Source: an uncultured Acidobacteriia bacterium (GTDB lineage Bacteria; Acidobacteriota; Terriglobia; Bryobacterales; Bryobacteraceae). Taken from it: a stretch of DNA of 62,856 nucleotides. The stretch spans positions 1-62,856 of the forward strand of contig CAIRXZ010000336.1 in NCBI GenBank assembly GCA_903882645.1. Direction: 5' to 3'. Under the pieces are notes generated by a model. The model was not told the origin of the DNA. It ran no database searches and saw only the letters and a program-made list of their open reading frames with translations. The position numbers were made by a program, and so were the translations under genes. Shown piece by piece: positions 34,155-43,975 of the stretch (position 1 is the stretch's first letter; each line of letters starts with the position of its first letter).

Positions 34155-35836
34155 TGGCCGCCTCCCGCTTGTGGCCCTGCCAGTGGGGCGGACCCCCCTG
34201 GTCCCGCAAGCGCCAGGGCCGGCTCACGGGCCAGTGGGGCAGCCATGCCGCCTCCCGTGGAGTGGGCCTCCAGGCCTGCCATGCCGGCTTTCGTGCCGGC
34301 ATCTCTTCGGATTTCGGCCGAGCCGCCCTCGTTCCGTCCCGCGTAGTACTCCGGCCTGACCCGTTGCACGATCTCAGCCACCGGCCTGCGCAACACGTCG
34401 AAATACGGCTTCGGATATACGCCGATCCAGACCGCCCACGCGATCAGCGGCACGAAAATCGCGATCTCGCGCAGACTCATGTCCGGGATCGCCAGGTTCT
34501 TCGCGTTGGTCACCTGCCCCAGCACGGTCCGCTGGTACAGCCACAGCAGATACGCGGCGCCCAGAATCACCCCGCTCACCGCGAACGCCGCCCAAATCCG
34601 GTTCGCCTCGAACGCCCCTTGCAGAATCGTGAACTCGCCCACAAACCCGTTCAACAGCGGCAGCCCGGCGGAGCTCAGCATGGCGATGGCGAAGACCGTG
34701 GCGAACTTCGGCATGACGTGCGCCAGCCCGCCGTATTCGGAGATTTCGCGCGTGTGGCGCCGCTCGTAGACCACGCCCACGATCAGGAAGAGCATCCCGG
34801 TCGAGATGCCGTGGTTGATTTGCTGGATCACGCTGCCCGCGATCCCGTTCGGGTTCATCGCGAAAATGCCCAGCGTGCAGAAGCCCAGATGGCTCACCGA
34901 CGAGTAAGCCACCAGCTTCTTCCAATCCTGCTGCATCAGGCTGACCAGCGCGCCGTAGACGATGCCCACGATCGAAAGCGCCGCCAGGATCTCCACGATC
35001 GTCTTGTCCATGGACGCCTTGGGCAGCAGCGGCAGCGAGAACCGCAGGAATCCGTAAGTCCCCATCTTCAGCAAAACGGCCGCCAGGATCACCGAGCCGG
35101 CCGTGGGCGCCTCCACGTGCGCATCCGGCAGCCAGGTGTGGAAGGGGAACATCGGCACCTTGATGGCGAAGCCCAGGAAGAACGCCCAGAACACCCACTG
35201 CTGCACGCCCAGCGGCATGGAGACCCGCATCAGGTCCGAAATCTCGAACGTGTAGAAGCCGAATTGCTGGAAGTGCTGGAAGTAGAGCGTCAGGATGCCG
35301 AGCAGCATCAACACCGAACCGGCCAGCGTATACAGGAAGAACTTGATGGCCGCGTACAGCTTCCTCGGCCCGCCCCACACTCCGATAATGAAGTACATGG
35401 GGACCAGCACCAGCTCCCAGAAAACGTAGAACAGGAAGAAATCGAGCGCCAGGAACACCCCGATCATTCCCGTCTGCAACAGCAGGAACATGGCGTAGTA
35501 TTCCTTCACCCGGTCCTGAATCGAGTTCCAGGAAGAGAGGATGGCGAGGAAGCCCATGAGCGTGGTGAGCATCACCAGCAACAGGCTGATGCCGTCCAAC
35601 CCCAGGTGGTAGTGCGCCCCCAGCGAGGGAATCCAATCGGCCTTCTCCTCGAATTGGAAGCCGGGAACGTCCGTGCGGAAACGCTGAACCAGCGGCAGGG
35701 AAACCAGGAAACCGGCCAGTCCCGCCAGGTTCGCCCAAATCCGGATCAGCCACTTGCTCTTCGCGGGAAGCAAGAGCAGGACCGCGAGGCCGGCCAGCGG
35801 CGTCAGTAGAACGATGCTGAGTAAGTGCTGGTCCAT
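34151..35836 (-). CDS. nuoM: NADH-quinone oxidoreductase subunit M with repeat-derived tail
   Basis: Antiporter-like subunit of complex I, 561 aa, about 14 hydrophobic helices. Motifs are FYVFWELVLVPMYFIIG with the conserved Glu near 140, KVPMFPFHTWLPDAHVEAP, DWKKLVAYSSVSHLGF and SAGLPLLNGFVGEFTIL. The normal family end is around residue 503 (VRPEYYAGR). The last 57 or so residues (AGMAGLEAHSTGGG, ALALAGPGG) are Gly/Ala/Pro-rich and encoded by dispersed palindromes at 34181-34302. It lies 4 bp after nuoL. Confidence 0.96.
   Translation of the reverse strand: MDQHLLSIVLLTPLAGLAVLLLLPAKSKWLIRIWANLAGLAGFLVSLPLVQRFRTDVPGFQFEEKADWIPSLGAHYHLGLDGISLLLVMLTTLMGFLAILSSWNSIQDRVKEYYAMFLLLQTGMIGVFLALDFFLFYVFWELVLVPMYFIIGVWGGPRKLYAAIKFFLYTLAGSVLMLLGILTLYFQHFQQFGFYTFEISDLMRVSMPLGVQQWVFWAFFLGFAIKVPMFPFHTWLPDAHVEAPTAGSVILAAVLLKMGTYGFLRFSLPLLPKASMDKTIVEILAALSIVGIVYGALVSLMQQDWKKLVAYSSVSHLGFCTLGIFAMNPNGIAGSVIQQINHGISTGMLFLIVGVVYERRHTREISEYGGLAHVMPKFATVFAIAMLSSAGLPLLNGFVGEFTILQGAFEANRIWAAFAVSGVILGAAYLLWLYQRTVLGQVTNAKNLAIPDMSLREIAIFVPLIAWAVWIGVYPKPYFDVLRRPVAEIVQRVRPEYYAGRNEGGSAEIRRDAGTKAGMAGLEAHSTGGGMAAPLAREPALALAGPGGSAPLAGPQAGGGQ
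34181..34302. repeat. GTGGGGC-type repeats forming the nuoM 3' end
   Basis: Two blocks: CAGTGGGGCGGACCCCCCTGG from 34181 and CCAGTGGGGCAGCC from 34231 to the ATGCCGGC/GCCGGCAT palindrome at 34281-34302. All of it is translated as the nuoM C-terminus. The ATGCCGGC part also occurs at 45301-45363. Confidence 0.8.
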
Positions 35837-35840
35837 ATCG

Positions 35841-37978
<2,138 letters not shown>

Positions 37979-37985
<7 letters not shown>

Positions 37986-38287
37986 TTCAGCAAATCGATC
38001 TCGTCCGCCTGCACGGTTTCCTTGTTGCGGAACAGCGCTATCAGAATGCCCAGTCCCACGGCGGCTTCGGCCACCGCGTCGGTAATCACGAAAATGGCGA
38101 AGACCTGTCCGTTGATGTTCGAGAGCGCGTGGGAAAACGCGACCAGGTTGATGTTCACGGCGTTCAGAATCAGCTCGATGGACATCAGAATGATCACGAT
38201 GTTACGCCGCGTCAGCACGCCCACGGTTCCGATCAGCAGCAACGCGGCGCTGAGCGCCAGGTAATGAATCGTCGTAACCGGATACAT
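37979..38287 (-). CDS. nuoK: NADH-quinone oxidoreductase subunit K
   Basis: Small complex I membrane subunit, 102 aa, three transmembrane helices. The [15 protein letters not shown] segment carries the conserved Glu of the proton path, and the second Glu is in [10 protein letters not shown]. It starts 2 bp after nuoJ and overlaps nuoL by 7 bp. Confidence 0.97.
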
Positions 38288-38289
38288 CG

Positions 38290-38808
38290 TCAGATCCTCT
38301 TCTTCGCCATCACCACCGAACCCACCACGGCCACCAGCAGCAGCACGGAGGCGATCTCAAAGGGCAGCAGGTACTCAGAGAACAGCGAGTCGGCGATCAT
38401 CTCGGTGTTGCCGGCCGCCGCCGAGCCGAGCCCCGCGCCGCCGTTCTCCGCGATGTGAAACGCCGCGCGGCCCCGATACAGAAACCAGGCCATCTCCGCG
38501 CCCACCACCGCCACCGCGGCGATCCCCACCGCCCACGCCCGGTTGAACTGGCGGGCCTTGGCGGCCAGGTCCAGATTCACCAGCATGATGACGAACAGGA
38601 ACAGCACCATGATGCCGCCCACGTACAGGACGATCTGCACGGCGAAGAGAAACTCCGCGCGTTGCAGCAGGAACAGGCCGGCCACGCCGAGCAGCGAGCA
38701 GATCAGGGAAATGGCGCTGTGGACGGCGCTGCGGCGCGTGATCGTAAAGATGGCGCCGCTCAAAACCATCGCGGCGAAAATGTAGAACAGAACCGTATCG
38801 ATCAGCAT
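38290..38808 (-). CDS. nuoJ: NADH-quinone oxidoreductase subunit J
   Basis: Complex I membrane subunit, 172 aa, five hydrophobic helices. The [19 protein letters not shown] segment (quoted in part: [14 protein letters not shown]) is the conserved third helix, and [19 protein letters not shown] is near the end. The ATG at 38808 overlaps the nuoI stop by 7 bp; the upstream extension of the frame is a shadow of nuoI. Confidence 0.95.
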   Translation of the reverse strand: MLIDTVLFYIFAAMVLSGAIFTITRRSAVHSAISLICSLLGVAGLFLLQRAEFLFAVQIVLYVGGIMVLFLFVIMLVNLDLAAKARQFNRAWAVGIAAVAVVGAEMAWFLYRGRAAFHIAENGGAGLGSAAAGNTEMIADSLFSEYLLPFEIASVLLLVAVVGSVVMAKKRI

Positions 38809-39257
38809 TTGTATGGAGTGGGCCTTGGCCCCTCTTCGAGCATCTGCCGGTCCCAGATCTGGCCCTCGCGGGTGTAGGTGGCCAGCTCGAAATCCTGCGT
38901 CAGCTCCAACGCATCCACCGGGCAGGCGTCCTCGCACAACCCGCAGAACATGCAGCGCGACGTATCGTACGTGAAGGTCGTCAGATCCTTGCGTTTGGTC
39001 TGCTCGTTGCGCTCGCTGGTCACCACGATCAACCCTTCCGGGCAGGCCAGCGCGCACAGGTTGCAGGAGATGCACAGCGTCTCGCCATTCTCGGGGTTGA
39101 TGTTGAGCCGCGGCGCGCCGCGGTATCGCTCCGCCACTTTGGGCCGCTCGCCCGGATACTGCTCCGTATAGATATACTTCGGACGCTGGTTTCGGAACGT
39201 GACCATCAGCCCCGTAAACAGATCCACGAGAAATATCTTTCTCAGAAGCTTGACCAT
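38802..39257 (-). CDS. nuoI: NADH-quinone oxidoreductase subunit I
   Basis: Ferredoxin-like peripheral-arm subunit, 151 aa, carrying clusters N6a and N6b. Two CxxCxxCxxxCP motifs are present: CISCNLCALACP and CMFCGLCEDACP. It passes electrons from the NuoG side to NuoB. The N-terminal amphipathic helix (KLLRKIFLVDLFTG) anchors it at the membrane. Confidence 0.97.
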   Translation of the reverse strand: MVKLLRKIFLVDLFTGLMVTFRNQRPKYIYTEQYPGERPKVAERYRGAPRLNINPENGETLCISCNLCALACPEGLIVVTSERNEQTKRKDLTTFTYDTSRCMFCGLCEDACPVDALELTQDFELATYTREGQIWDRQMLEEGPRPTPYKC

Positions 39258-39270
39258 AAACGCACGACCT

Positions 39271-39298
39271 GTAGGGGCCGGGCATGCCCGGCCCCTAC
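39271..39298. repeat. Perfect 28-bp palindrome between nuoD and nuoI
   Basis: Half-site GTAGGGGCCGGGCA. It is identical to the palindrome at 6199-6226 except that one T:A pair in each arm is C:G here, a change that keeps the symmetry. It occupies most of the 47-bp nuoD-nuoI spacer. Confidence 0.88.
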
Positions 39299-39304
39299 GG
39301 CTGA

Positions 39305-40417
39305 CTACCTATCCACTTCTCCTAGCACGATATCCAGCGTTCCGATCACCGCCACCACATCCGCCACCAAACCGCCGCGAACCATCCTATCCAGGGCTTG
39401 CAGGTTCACGAACGATGGCGGGCGCACCCGCACGCGGTACGGCTGGACGGAGCCGTCGCTCACCACGTAGTACCCCAACTCCCCCTTCGGCGCCTCGATC
39501 GACACATAAGCCTCGCCAACCGGAGGCTTGATTACTTTGGGGACCTTCCCCATGATCGGCCCTTCGGGCATGCCCTCCACGGCCTGCTCGATAATCCGGA
39601 CCGCCTGGCGCATCTCCCGCATGCGCACGATGTACCGGTCGTAGGTGTCGCCGTTCTCCCGCGTGGGGATTTCGAAGTCGTATTTCTCGTAGCCCGAGTA
39701 GGGCTGCGCTTTGCGCAGGTCCCACTTGACCCCGGCGGCGCGCAGCACCGGCCCGGTCACGCCGTATTCCTTGCACTCGTCCGCGGTCAAGACCCCCACG
39801 TTTTTCAGCCGCCCCGCCCAAATGCGGTTGTTGGTCAGCAGTTCCTCGTACTCGTCCACTTTGGGCGGGAACATCTTGCAGAAAGCCTTCACTTCGCGCT
39901 CGAAGCCGTCGTAGGTTTCGTAGAGCAGGCCGCCGATGCGGAAGGCGTGCGTGGTCAGGCGCGCGCCGCAGTACTTCTCGAAGATATTGAGCGCTTCCTC
40001 GCGCTCGCGGAAGCAGTAGAAGACCGGTGTGATGGCGCCGATATCGAGCGCGTGCGTGCCGAGCCAGACAAGGTGGCTGGCGATCCGGTTCAGCTCCGTG
40101 AGGATAACGCGGACGGCCTGGGCGCGCGGCGGCGCTTCCACGCCAAGCAACTTCTCCACCGCCAGGCAATAGCCCAGCCCGTTGGAGACGGCGGCCACGT
40201 AGTCCATGCGGTCCACGTACGGGTTGAACTGCGCCCAGGTGCGGTTTTCCGCGATCTTCTCCACCCCGCGGTGCAGATAGCCGATGACGCAGCTCGTCCC
40301 CATGACCTTCTCGCCATCCAGCTTGAGGATGACGCGCAGCACCCCGTGCGTGGACGGATGCTGCGGGCCCATGTTGAGGACAAGCTCCGTGGAGTCTAGG
40401 AATGTGGAATCCGGCAT
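39305..40417 (-). CDS. nuoD: NADH-quinone oxidoreductase subunit D
   Basis: The 49-kDa-type subunit lining the quinone site, related to the large subunit of NiFe hydrogenases, 370 aa. Motifs are [14 protein letters not shown] near the N-terminus (with the quinone-site His), [24 protein letters not shown], and the C-terminal [17 protein letters not shown]. It follows nuoC by 7 bp. NuoC and NuoD are separate here, not fused as in enterobacteria. Confidence 0.97.
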   Translation of the reverse strand: MPDSTFLDSTELVLNMGPQHPSTHGVLRVILKLDGEKVMGTSCVIGYLHRGVEKIAENRTWAQFNPYVDRMDYVAAVSNGLGYCLAVEKLLGVEAPPRAQAVRVILTELNRIASHLVWLGTHALDIGAITPVFYCFREREEALNIFEKYCGARLTTHAFRIGGLLYETYDGFEREVKAFCKMFPPKVDEYEELLTNNRIWAGRLKNVGVLTADECKEYGVTGPVLRAAGVKWDLRKAQPYSGYEKYDFEIPTRENGDTYDRYIVRMREMRQAVRIIEQAVEGMPEGPIMGKVPKVIKPPVGEAYVSIEAPKGELGYYVVSDGSVQPYRVRVRPPSFVNLQALDRMVRGGLVADVVAVIGTLDIVLGEVDR

Positions 40418-40424
40418 ACGCGTG

Positions 40425-41033
40425 TTACTGGCCGCTTTCGATGCCCAAGTTCTCTTGAACCCAGCGTTGGTCCTGCTGAAGAATAGAATAATCCTTTCTC
40501 AAGGGGTGGCCCGACCACTCGTCGGGCATCAGGATGCGGCGCATGTCCGGGTGGCCGTCGAACTCGATGCCGAACATGTCGAAAACCTCGCGTTCCAGCC
40601 AGTTGGCGGTCAGGTGCGCGCCCACGGCGGTTGGCGGCTTGAACCCGTCGAAGATGCAGGTCTTGATGCGCACGCGCTCGTTGCGCGCGAAACTGTAGAC
40701 CACCCAGACCAGGTCGAAGCGGTCGGCGCGCTTGGGCCAGTCCACCGCCGTGATGTCCACCAGGTAGTCGAAATCCGCTTCGAGCTTCAGGTACTCCAAT
40801 ACCGGGATGGCGCCATCGGGCGTGGTCACGATGAAGTTCTGGCCCAGGTAGGTGGACGTCTCCTTGACGCGCTCGCCGAAGCGCTCCTTCAAGTCGCGGG
40901 CCATCTCGCTCGTCCAGGGCGTGGCCGCCATGGTGGCGGGCGGTTTGGGGGCCGGCGCGGCAGGCTTGGGGGCGGCCGGTTTCGCGGCTGGAGGCGGCTG
41001 TTGCGAGCCCTCGGGCTTCTGCTCGTCGGCCAT
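40425..41033 (-). CDS. nuoC: NADH-quinone oxidoreductase subunit C
   Basis: The 30-kDa-type subunit, 202 aa. The core (about 45-190) has the signature [19 protein letters not shown] and LRKDY. The first 38 residues are a Pro/Ala/Lys-rich low-complexity extension ([15 protein letters not shown]) not usual in NuoC. GAGGAT lies six bases before the ATG. It heads this nuo operon and has a promoter candidate close upstream. Confidence 0.96.
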   Translation of the reverse strand: MADEQKPEGSQQPPPAAKPAAPKPAAPAPKPPATMAATPWTSEMARDLKERFGERVKETSTYLGQNFIVTTPDGAIPVLEYLKLEADFDYLVDITAVDWPKRADRFDLVWVVYSFARNERVRIKTCIFDGFKPPTAVGAHLTANWLEREVFDMFGIEFDGHPDMRRILMPDEWSGHPLRKDYSILQQDQRWVQENLGIESGQ

Positions 41034-41055
41034 TCAATATCCTCGCGGGAACACT

Positions 41056-41086
41056 ATTGTTAACATCCGCCGCGCCGGGGTGTCAA
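41056..41086 (-). promoter_or_regulatory. Promoter candidate of the nuoC-H operon
   Basis: Minus strand TTGACA at 41081-41086 with possible -10 elements TTAACA (17-bp spacer) or AACAAT (19-bp spacer). The -35 is perfect, the -10 is ambiguous. The leader would be about 20 nt. Confidence 0.5.
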
Positions 41087-41145
41087 ACGGGGGAGAATAG
41101 CCGTCAACTGTCGGCTGTCAGCCAAAAGCCCTGCTGCGCCACCCA

Positions 41146-41192
41146 CGTGGGGCCGGGCCTTTTGGCCCGCGGTGACGCCTTCTGGCGTCACC
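41146..41192. repeat. 47-bp dispersed repeat, copy 2
   Basis: Second copy of the hairpin pair at 29543-29590: CGGGCCTTTTGGCCCG followed by GGTGACGCCTTCTGGCGTCACC. Changes relative to copy 1 in the second stem are compensatory (A:T to G:C). Confidence 0.85.
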
Positions 41193-41251
41193 CTGGAGCT
41201 TCTACATTTCTGTGAGACTATCTGAGTGATCGGGGCACTTGATTTGGTGGG

Positions 41252-41368
41252 GCAGGCGAAAACCGCCTGCGCCGCCAAGACAAGTGGTCTGTTTGCGTTG
41301 GTGGAGCAGCCGGTTTCGCCTGCTTCGCCCGCTTGCGGGCGTTTCTTTTGCAGCTTCTGAGGGAGCGG
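41252..41368. repeat. 117-bp dispersed repeat, copy 2
   Basis: Nearly identical to 25895-26010 in the same orientation; see that entry. The two copies are 15 kb apart. Confidence 0.88.
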
Positions 41369-41395
41369 CCGGCGCGGTCGTCTCAGAACGGACCC

Positions 41396-41989
41396 TTATG
41401 GCGCTTCCGCGCCGCACACCCAGCAGTCGCCTTGCCGGGAGTAGCAGAGCGTCACGCTGTAGTGGGCTGGATAGCGCCGGAACACGCCCACCCGTGGCGT
41501 TGGCACGTAAATCGACTCGGGTAACACGTTCACCCAGGCCTCGCCATTCGGCCCGACCCGGACGACCGCGCGCGTTACGGCGTAGCGGCTCCGGTCGGGA
41601 TAGCGGCTGCGTAACGCCGCGGGATCGAGGCCCACGTCGGCGGCTCGCAGCCGGCTCGCGCCCGCCGGCGCCTCCGGCTGCAACTCCAGCACCGCAAAAA
41701 CCCGCTTCGCGGCGGACCATCCCGGGCGAGCCGCGATTCCTAATTCCGCCGCTTTGGATGCCGTGAGCCGCGCGGAGCGAGGCCCGATGCGACCGGCGCC
41801 TTCCACATACCGCGGAAAGAGGATGACCGCGGAGTCGTCGGCGGATTCGGCGACAGCCCCCAGTTCGCGCTCGGTGAGCCGCAGCGCCGCGTCCGCTCCG
41901 CCCCTCCGGCTGGAAGCGACCCCGATCAGCACCGCTGCATCGGCCACGAGAATGATTCCGATGGCTCCCAACACAAACATGCGTTTCAT
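41396..41989 (-). CDS. DUF4824-like membrane-anchored protein
   Basis: 197 aa with one N-terminal transmembrane helix (about 5-24). LRLTERELGAV and KRVFAVLEL with SRYPDRSRY resemble DUF4824 proteins, which are encoded next to DUF2157 membrane proteins. The start overlaps the DUF2157 gene by 4 bp with GGGAGGGCGG just upstream, so the two are coupled. Function is unknown. Confidence 0.7.
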   Translation of the reverse strand: MKRMFVLGAIGIILVADAAVLIGVASSRRGGADAALRLTERELGAVAESADDSAVILFPRYVEGAGRIGPRSARLTASKAAELGIAARPGWSAAKRVFAVLELQPEAPAGASRLRAADVGLDPAALRSRYPDRSRYAVTRAVVRVGPNGEAWVNVLPESIYVPTPRVGVFRRYPAHYSVTLCYSRQGDCWVCGAEAP

Positions 41990-43059
41990 TCCGCCCTCCC
42001 TTGCGCCGCGCGCTTCCTGAGCCGCTGGAACAAATACAGAAGCCCCAGCGAAATCAGGCCGATGATCAGAAAGAACAGGTACTTGGGCATCCAGTCCCAC
42101 CACCACTGGTACAGCCGGATATAGAGGTACAGGGCAAAGAAGCCCGCGCCAAGATTGGCAATGCCGCGGTAGCCCCGCCGCGCGCCGAAATACATCGCCA
42201 GCGCCGCGGCCGCCAGCCCGGCAATCTCGTAGGAGAACTCCACCCTGTGCCGCGCGAACGGCAGATAGCTCAGCGTTCCGTCCACCGAGCCGAGGAAGAA
42301 CATCGAGAACGCGGCGGCGAGACCGGTCATGTAGTAGATCCACGCGAACTCGCCGAATGCGCGGCGGGGGAGCGTGGCAGGGGCGGCGACCACCAGCGCG
42401 GCCCCGGCTAGGAAGGCCTCGGTCCGCGGGCCTGCGTACGCCCATTCGACGCCGGACCAGCGCATGATCGACATGCCGATGAACAAGACCACGCAGACCA
42501 ACCCGGCGGCGAGCGGCAGCCGCAGCCGGTAGGCGCAGGCCAGCGCGATGCCGAACACCGCCCAAACCAGAAAGGCGTTGGGCGAATCGGGAAGGTTGAA
42601 CATCGCGCCGAGCGCGTTGAGATTCAGCACGGCGGCGGCGAACGCGATAGCCGCGAACAGGGATGTGTAGTAGCGCGTGCGCTCGCGCCGAGCCGTGAAG
42701 TCCGTGGCGGCCAGCGCCGCCAGCGGCGCCGCAACCAGGAAAGCCGCTTGCGCGGCCGTCGGCAGTAAGCCCCAGATCCGGTTGAAGAACAAAACCAGGG
42801 CGGCGCACAGCGCCAGGCCGGCGATGGTCGACGCGATCCGCATGCCCCAGGCGATGCGCTTTTCGGAATCCGTGATGTCTACGTCGAAGCCTGCGGCCAG
42901 CCCGGCGAGGGTCGCCCCGAGGTGGCCGTCCAGGCTCTGCTGCTGCAAGGGCGTGAGATCCAACGCCCCTTCGCCGCGGAGCTGAGCAAGCTCCGCGCGA
43001 AAGGCGCGAATGCGGTCTACCCGCTGCTGCGCCTGTTTCTTGTTCGCGTAAGCTTCCAT
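41986..43059 (-). CDS. DUF2157-like multi-pass membrane protein
   Basis: 357 aa. A soluble helical N-terminus (about 1-75, EAYANKKQAQQRVDRIRAF and LTPLQQQSLDGHL) is followed by about ten hydrophobic segments. This is the plan of DUF2157 proteins, which have a short N-terminal helical domain and many transmembrane helices. The ATG at 43059 gives the first natural start after the short secreted ORF; the frame upstream of it is a shadow. Function is unknown; with the downstream gene it probably forms one membrane complex. Confidence 0.72.
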   Translation of the reverse strand: MEAYANKKQAQQRVDRIRAFRAELAQLRGEGALDLTPLQQQSLDGHLGATLAGLAAGFDVDITDSEKRIAWGMRIASTIAGLALCAALVLFFNRIWGLLPTAAQAAFLVAAPLAALAATDFTARRERTRYYTSLFAAIAFAAAVLNLNALGAMFNLPDSPNAFLVWAVFGIALACAYRLRLPLAAGLVCVVLFIGMSIMRWSGVEWAYAGPRTEAFLAGAALVVAAPATLPRRAFGEFAWIYYMTGLAAAFSMFFLGSVDGTLSYLPFARHRVEFSYEIAGLAAAALAMYFGARRGYRGIANLGAGFFALYLYIRLYQWWWDWMPKYLFFLIIGLISLGLLYLFQRLRKRAAQGRAE

Positions 43060-43069
43060 GGCGGTATGG

Positions 43070-43273
43070 TCACATGTTCGGGTCGAGAGGCAGTTTCTCG
43101 AACGGAATTTGAATGATCCGTTGGAACTCGGCGGAGTTCCCGTAAGCGAGCGCGACGGCCCGGGAATCGAAGACGCCGATGCGCAACGGCCTGGCGTCTT
43201 GGGCGGCGGCCGGCGGCGCGCCACAGGAAACGGCGGCCACGAGCATCGCGGCCATCGCAAGTTTGTTCTTCAT
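43070..43273 (-). CDS. Short secreted protein, possibly truncated
   Basis: 67 aa with a clear signal peptide (MKNKLAMAAMLV to about residue 25, AAAQ) and GGAGGCAGT directly before the ATG, so expression is likely. The mature part is only about 42 residues (RIGVFDSRAVALAYGNSAEFQ then a divergent end). The RIGVFDSRAVALAY part looks like the first strand and helix of a longer exported family, so this may be a 3'-truncated gene. It ends 10 bp before the DUF2157 gene and probably shares its transcript. Confidence 0.6.
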   Translation of the reverse strand: MKNKLAMAAMLVAAVSCGAPPAAAQDARPLRIGVFDSRAVALAYGNSAEFQRIIQIPFEKLPLDPNM

Positions 43274-43432
43274 ACTGCCTCCTCACGGTCTGAATGGCTG
43301 TGCGGCGGTCTCGGCCATCGCGGCCTCGCCGCACCGTTCCCTCACTTGCACGGCGCGAGCCAGTCGCTTGCGAAACTTCCTTCCCAGCGTATCAAGGACT
43401 TGCCGGCATTGAACGGCCCGGAAGCAGCGCGG

Positions 43433-43472
43433 AATATACATTTCATGTACGAAGTGTGTACATTTGATGTAC
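43433..43472 (-). promoter_or_regulatory. Promoter overlapped by tandem PadR-like operator
   Basis: Minus strand TATATT (-10, 43433-43438) and TGTACA (-35, 43457-43462) are 18 bp apart. Two 14-bp boxes, TACATTTCATGTAC (43437-43450) and TACATTTGATGTAC (43459-43472), overlap these elements. Each box is an imperfect inverted repeat and their centres are 22 bp apart, two helical turns. The TACAT/ATGTA pattern is that of PadR-family operators. The promoter faces the short secreted gene and the DUF2157/DUF4824 pair. Confidence 0.6.
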
Positions 43473-43504
43473 AGTGAATAACTGGCTGGATTTCGGCGGG
43501 TTCA

Positions 43505-43581
43505 TGGTGGGCCCGTGGCGACTCGAACGCCAGACCTCTACCGTGTCAAGGTAGCGCTCTAACCAACTGAGCTACGGGCCC
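43505..43581 (-). tRNA. tRNA-Val (anticodon GAC)
   Basis: A full cloverleaf reads on the minus strand: acceptor GGGCCCG/CGGGCCC, D arm with GCTCAGTTGGTTAGAGC, anticodon arm CTACC-TTGACAC-GGTAG with anticodon GAC, variable AGGTC, and T arm with GTTCGAGTC. The 3' CCA is encoded (43505-43507). The GAC anticodon reads GUC and GUU valine codons. Confidence 0.97.
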
Positions 43582-43975
43582 CGCTTGGTGTTGGGACAAC
43601 CCCCGCGCAGCCCGAAAATCGGCCGGCGCGGGGCGCCGCATTGCTTTTCAGCGTACCAGATTTCCCGGCGGTCTGTGGAATTCCCGGTGGAATTCCCGGT
43701 TGATTCCGCCGGCTGGTTCCCCTATACTGCTGCTGTGCCAGACCACGGTTCCGGCCCCGATTCTCGCGGGTTCCTCGGCTGCGGGTAAGTTGGCCGGTCC
43801 GCGGTTCTCTGGCGCAAGACAAGGCGTGTTATCTCGTTCGGCGTCGCCGGCGGATCCGCCAGCGGGCGCACAGGTTTTGGCTCGCTCAGGAAAGGGAGCC
43901 TGGCCATGTGCGCGTCTTCCCGACGCGGGCGATCAGGCCCGCCACGCCGGCTGAGGTAGCCAAGGGATCGACGAC
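43582..43975 (+). other. Intergenic region: promoter and structured leader
   Basis: Contains a tandem GGAATTCCCGGT repeat (about 43678-43700), the promoter at 43700-43728 and then a leader of about 240 nt for the next gene. The leader has a nested hairpin (CGCACA 43867-43872 with TGTGCG 43907-43912, inside it GGCTC with GAGCC) and a second perfect hairpin GCGGGC/GCCCGC at 43925-43942. I could not match it to a known riboswitch. Confidence 0.45.
43700..43728 (+). promoter_or_regulatory. Sigma-70 promoter candidate
   Basis: TTGATT (43700-43705), 17-bp spacer, TATACT (43723-43728); 4 and 5 matches of 6. It faces the cysteine-rich DNRLRE gene and leaves a long leader. Confidence 0.6.

Larger units (their letters stand above)
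41087..41395. other. Repeat-filled intergenic region
   Basis: No gene. It is almost entirely dispersed repeats: a GTCAACTGTCGGCTGTCAG sequence, the 47-bp hairpin pair at 41146-41192, and the 117-bp repeat at 41252-41368. Confidence 0.7.

Noticed and set aside
43735-43975. A cyclic-di-GMP or other known riboswitch in the leader of the Cys-rich gene
   Set aside because: Hairpins are present but none of the conserved core sequences of the classes I know could be found.
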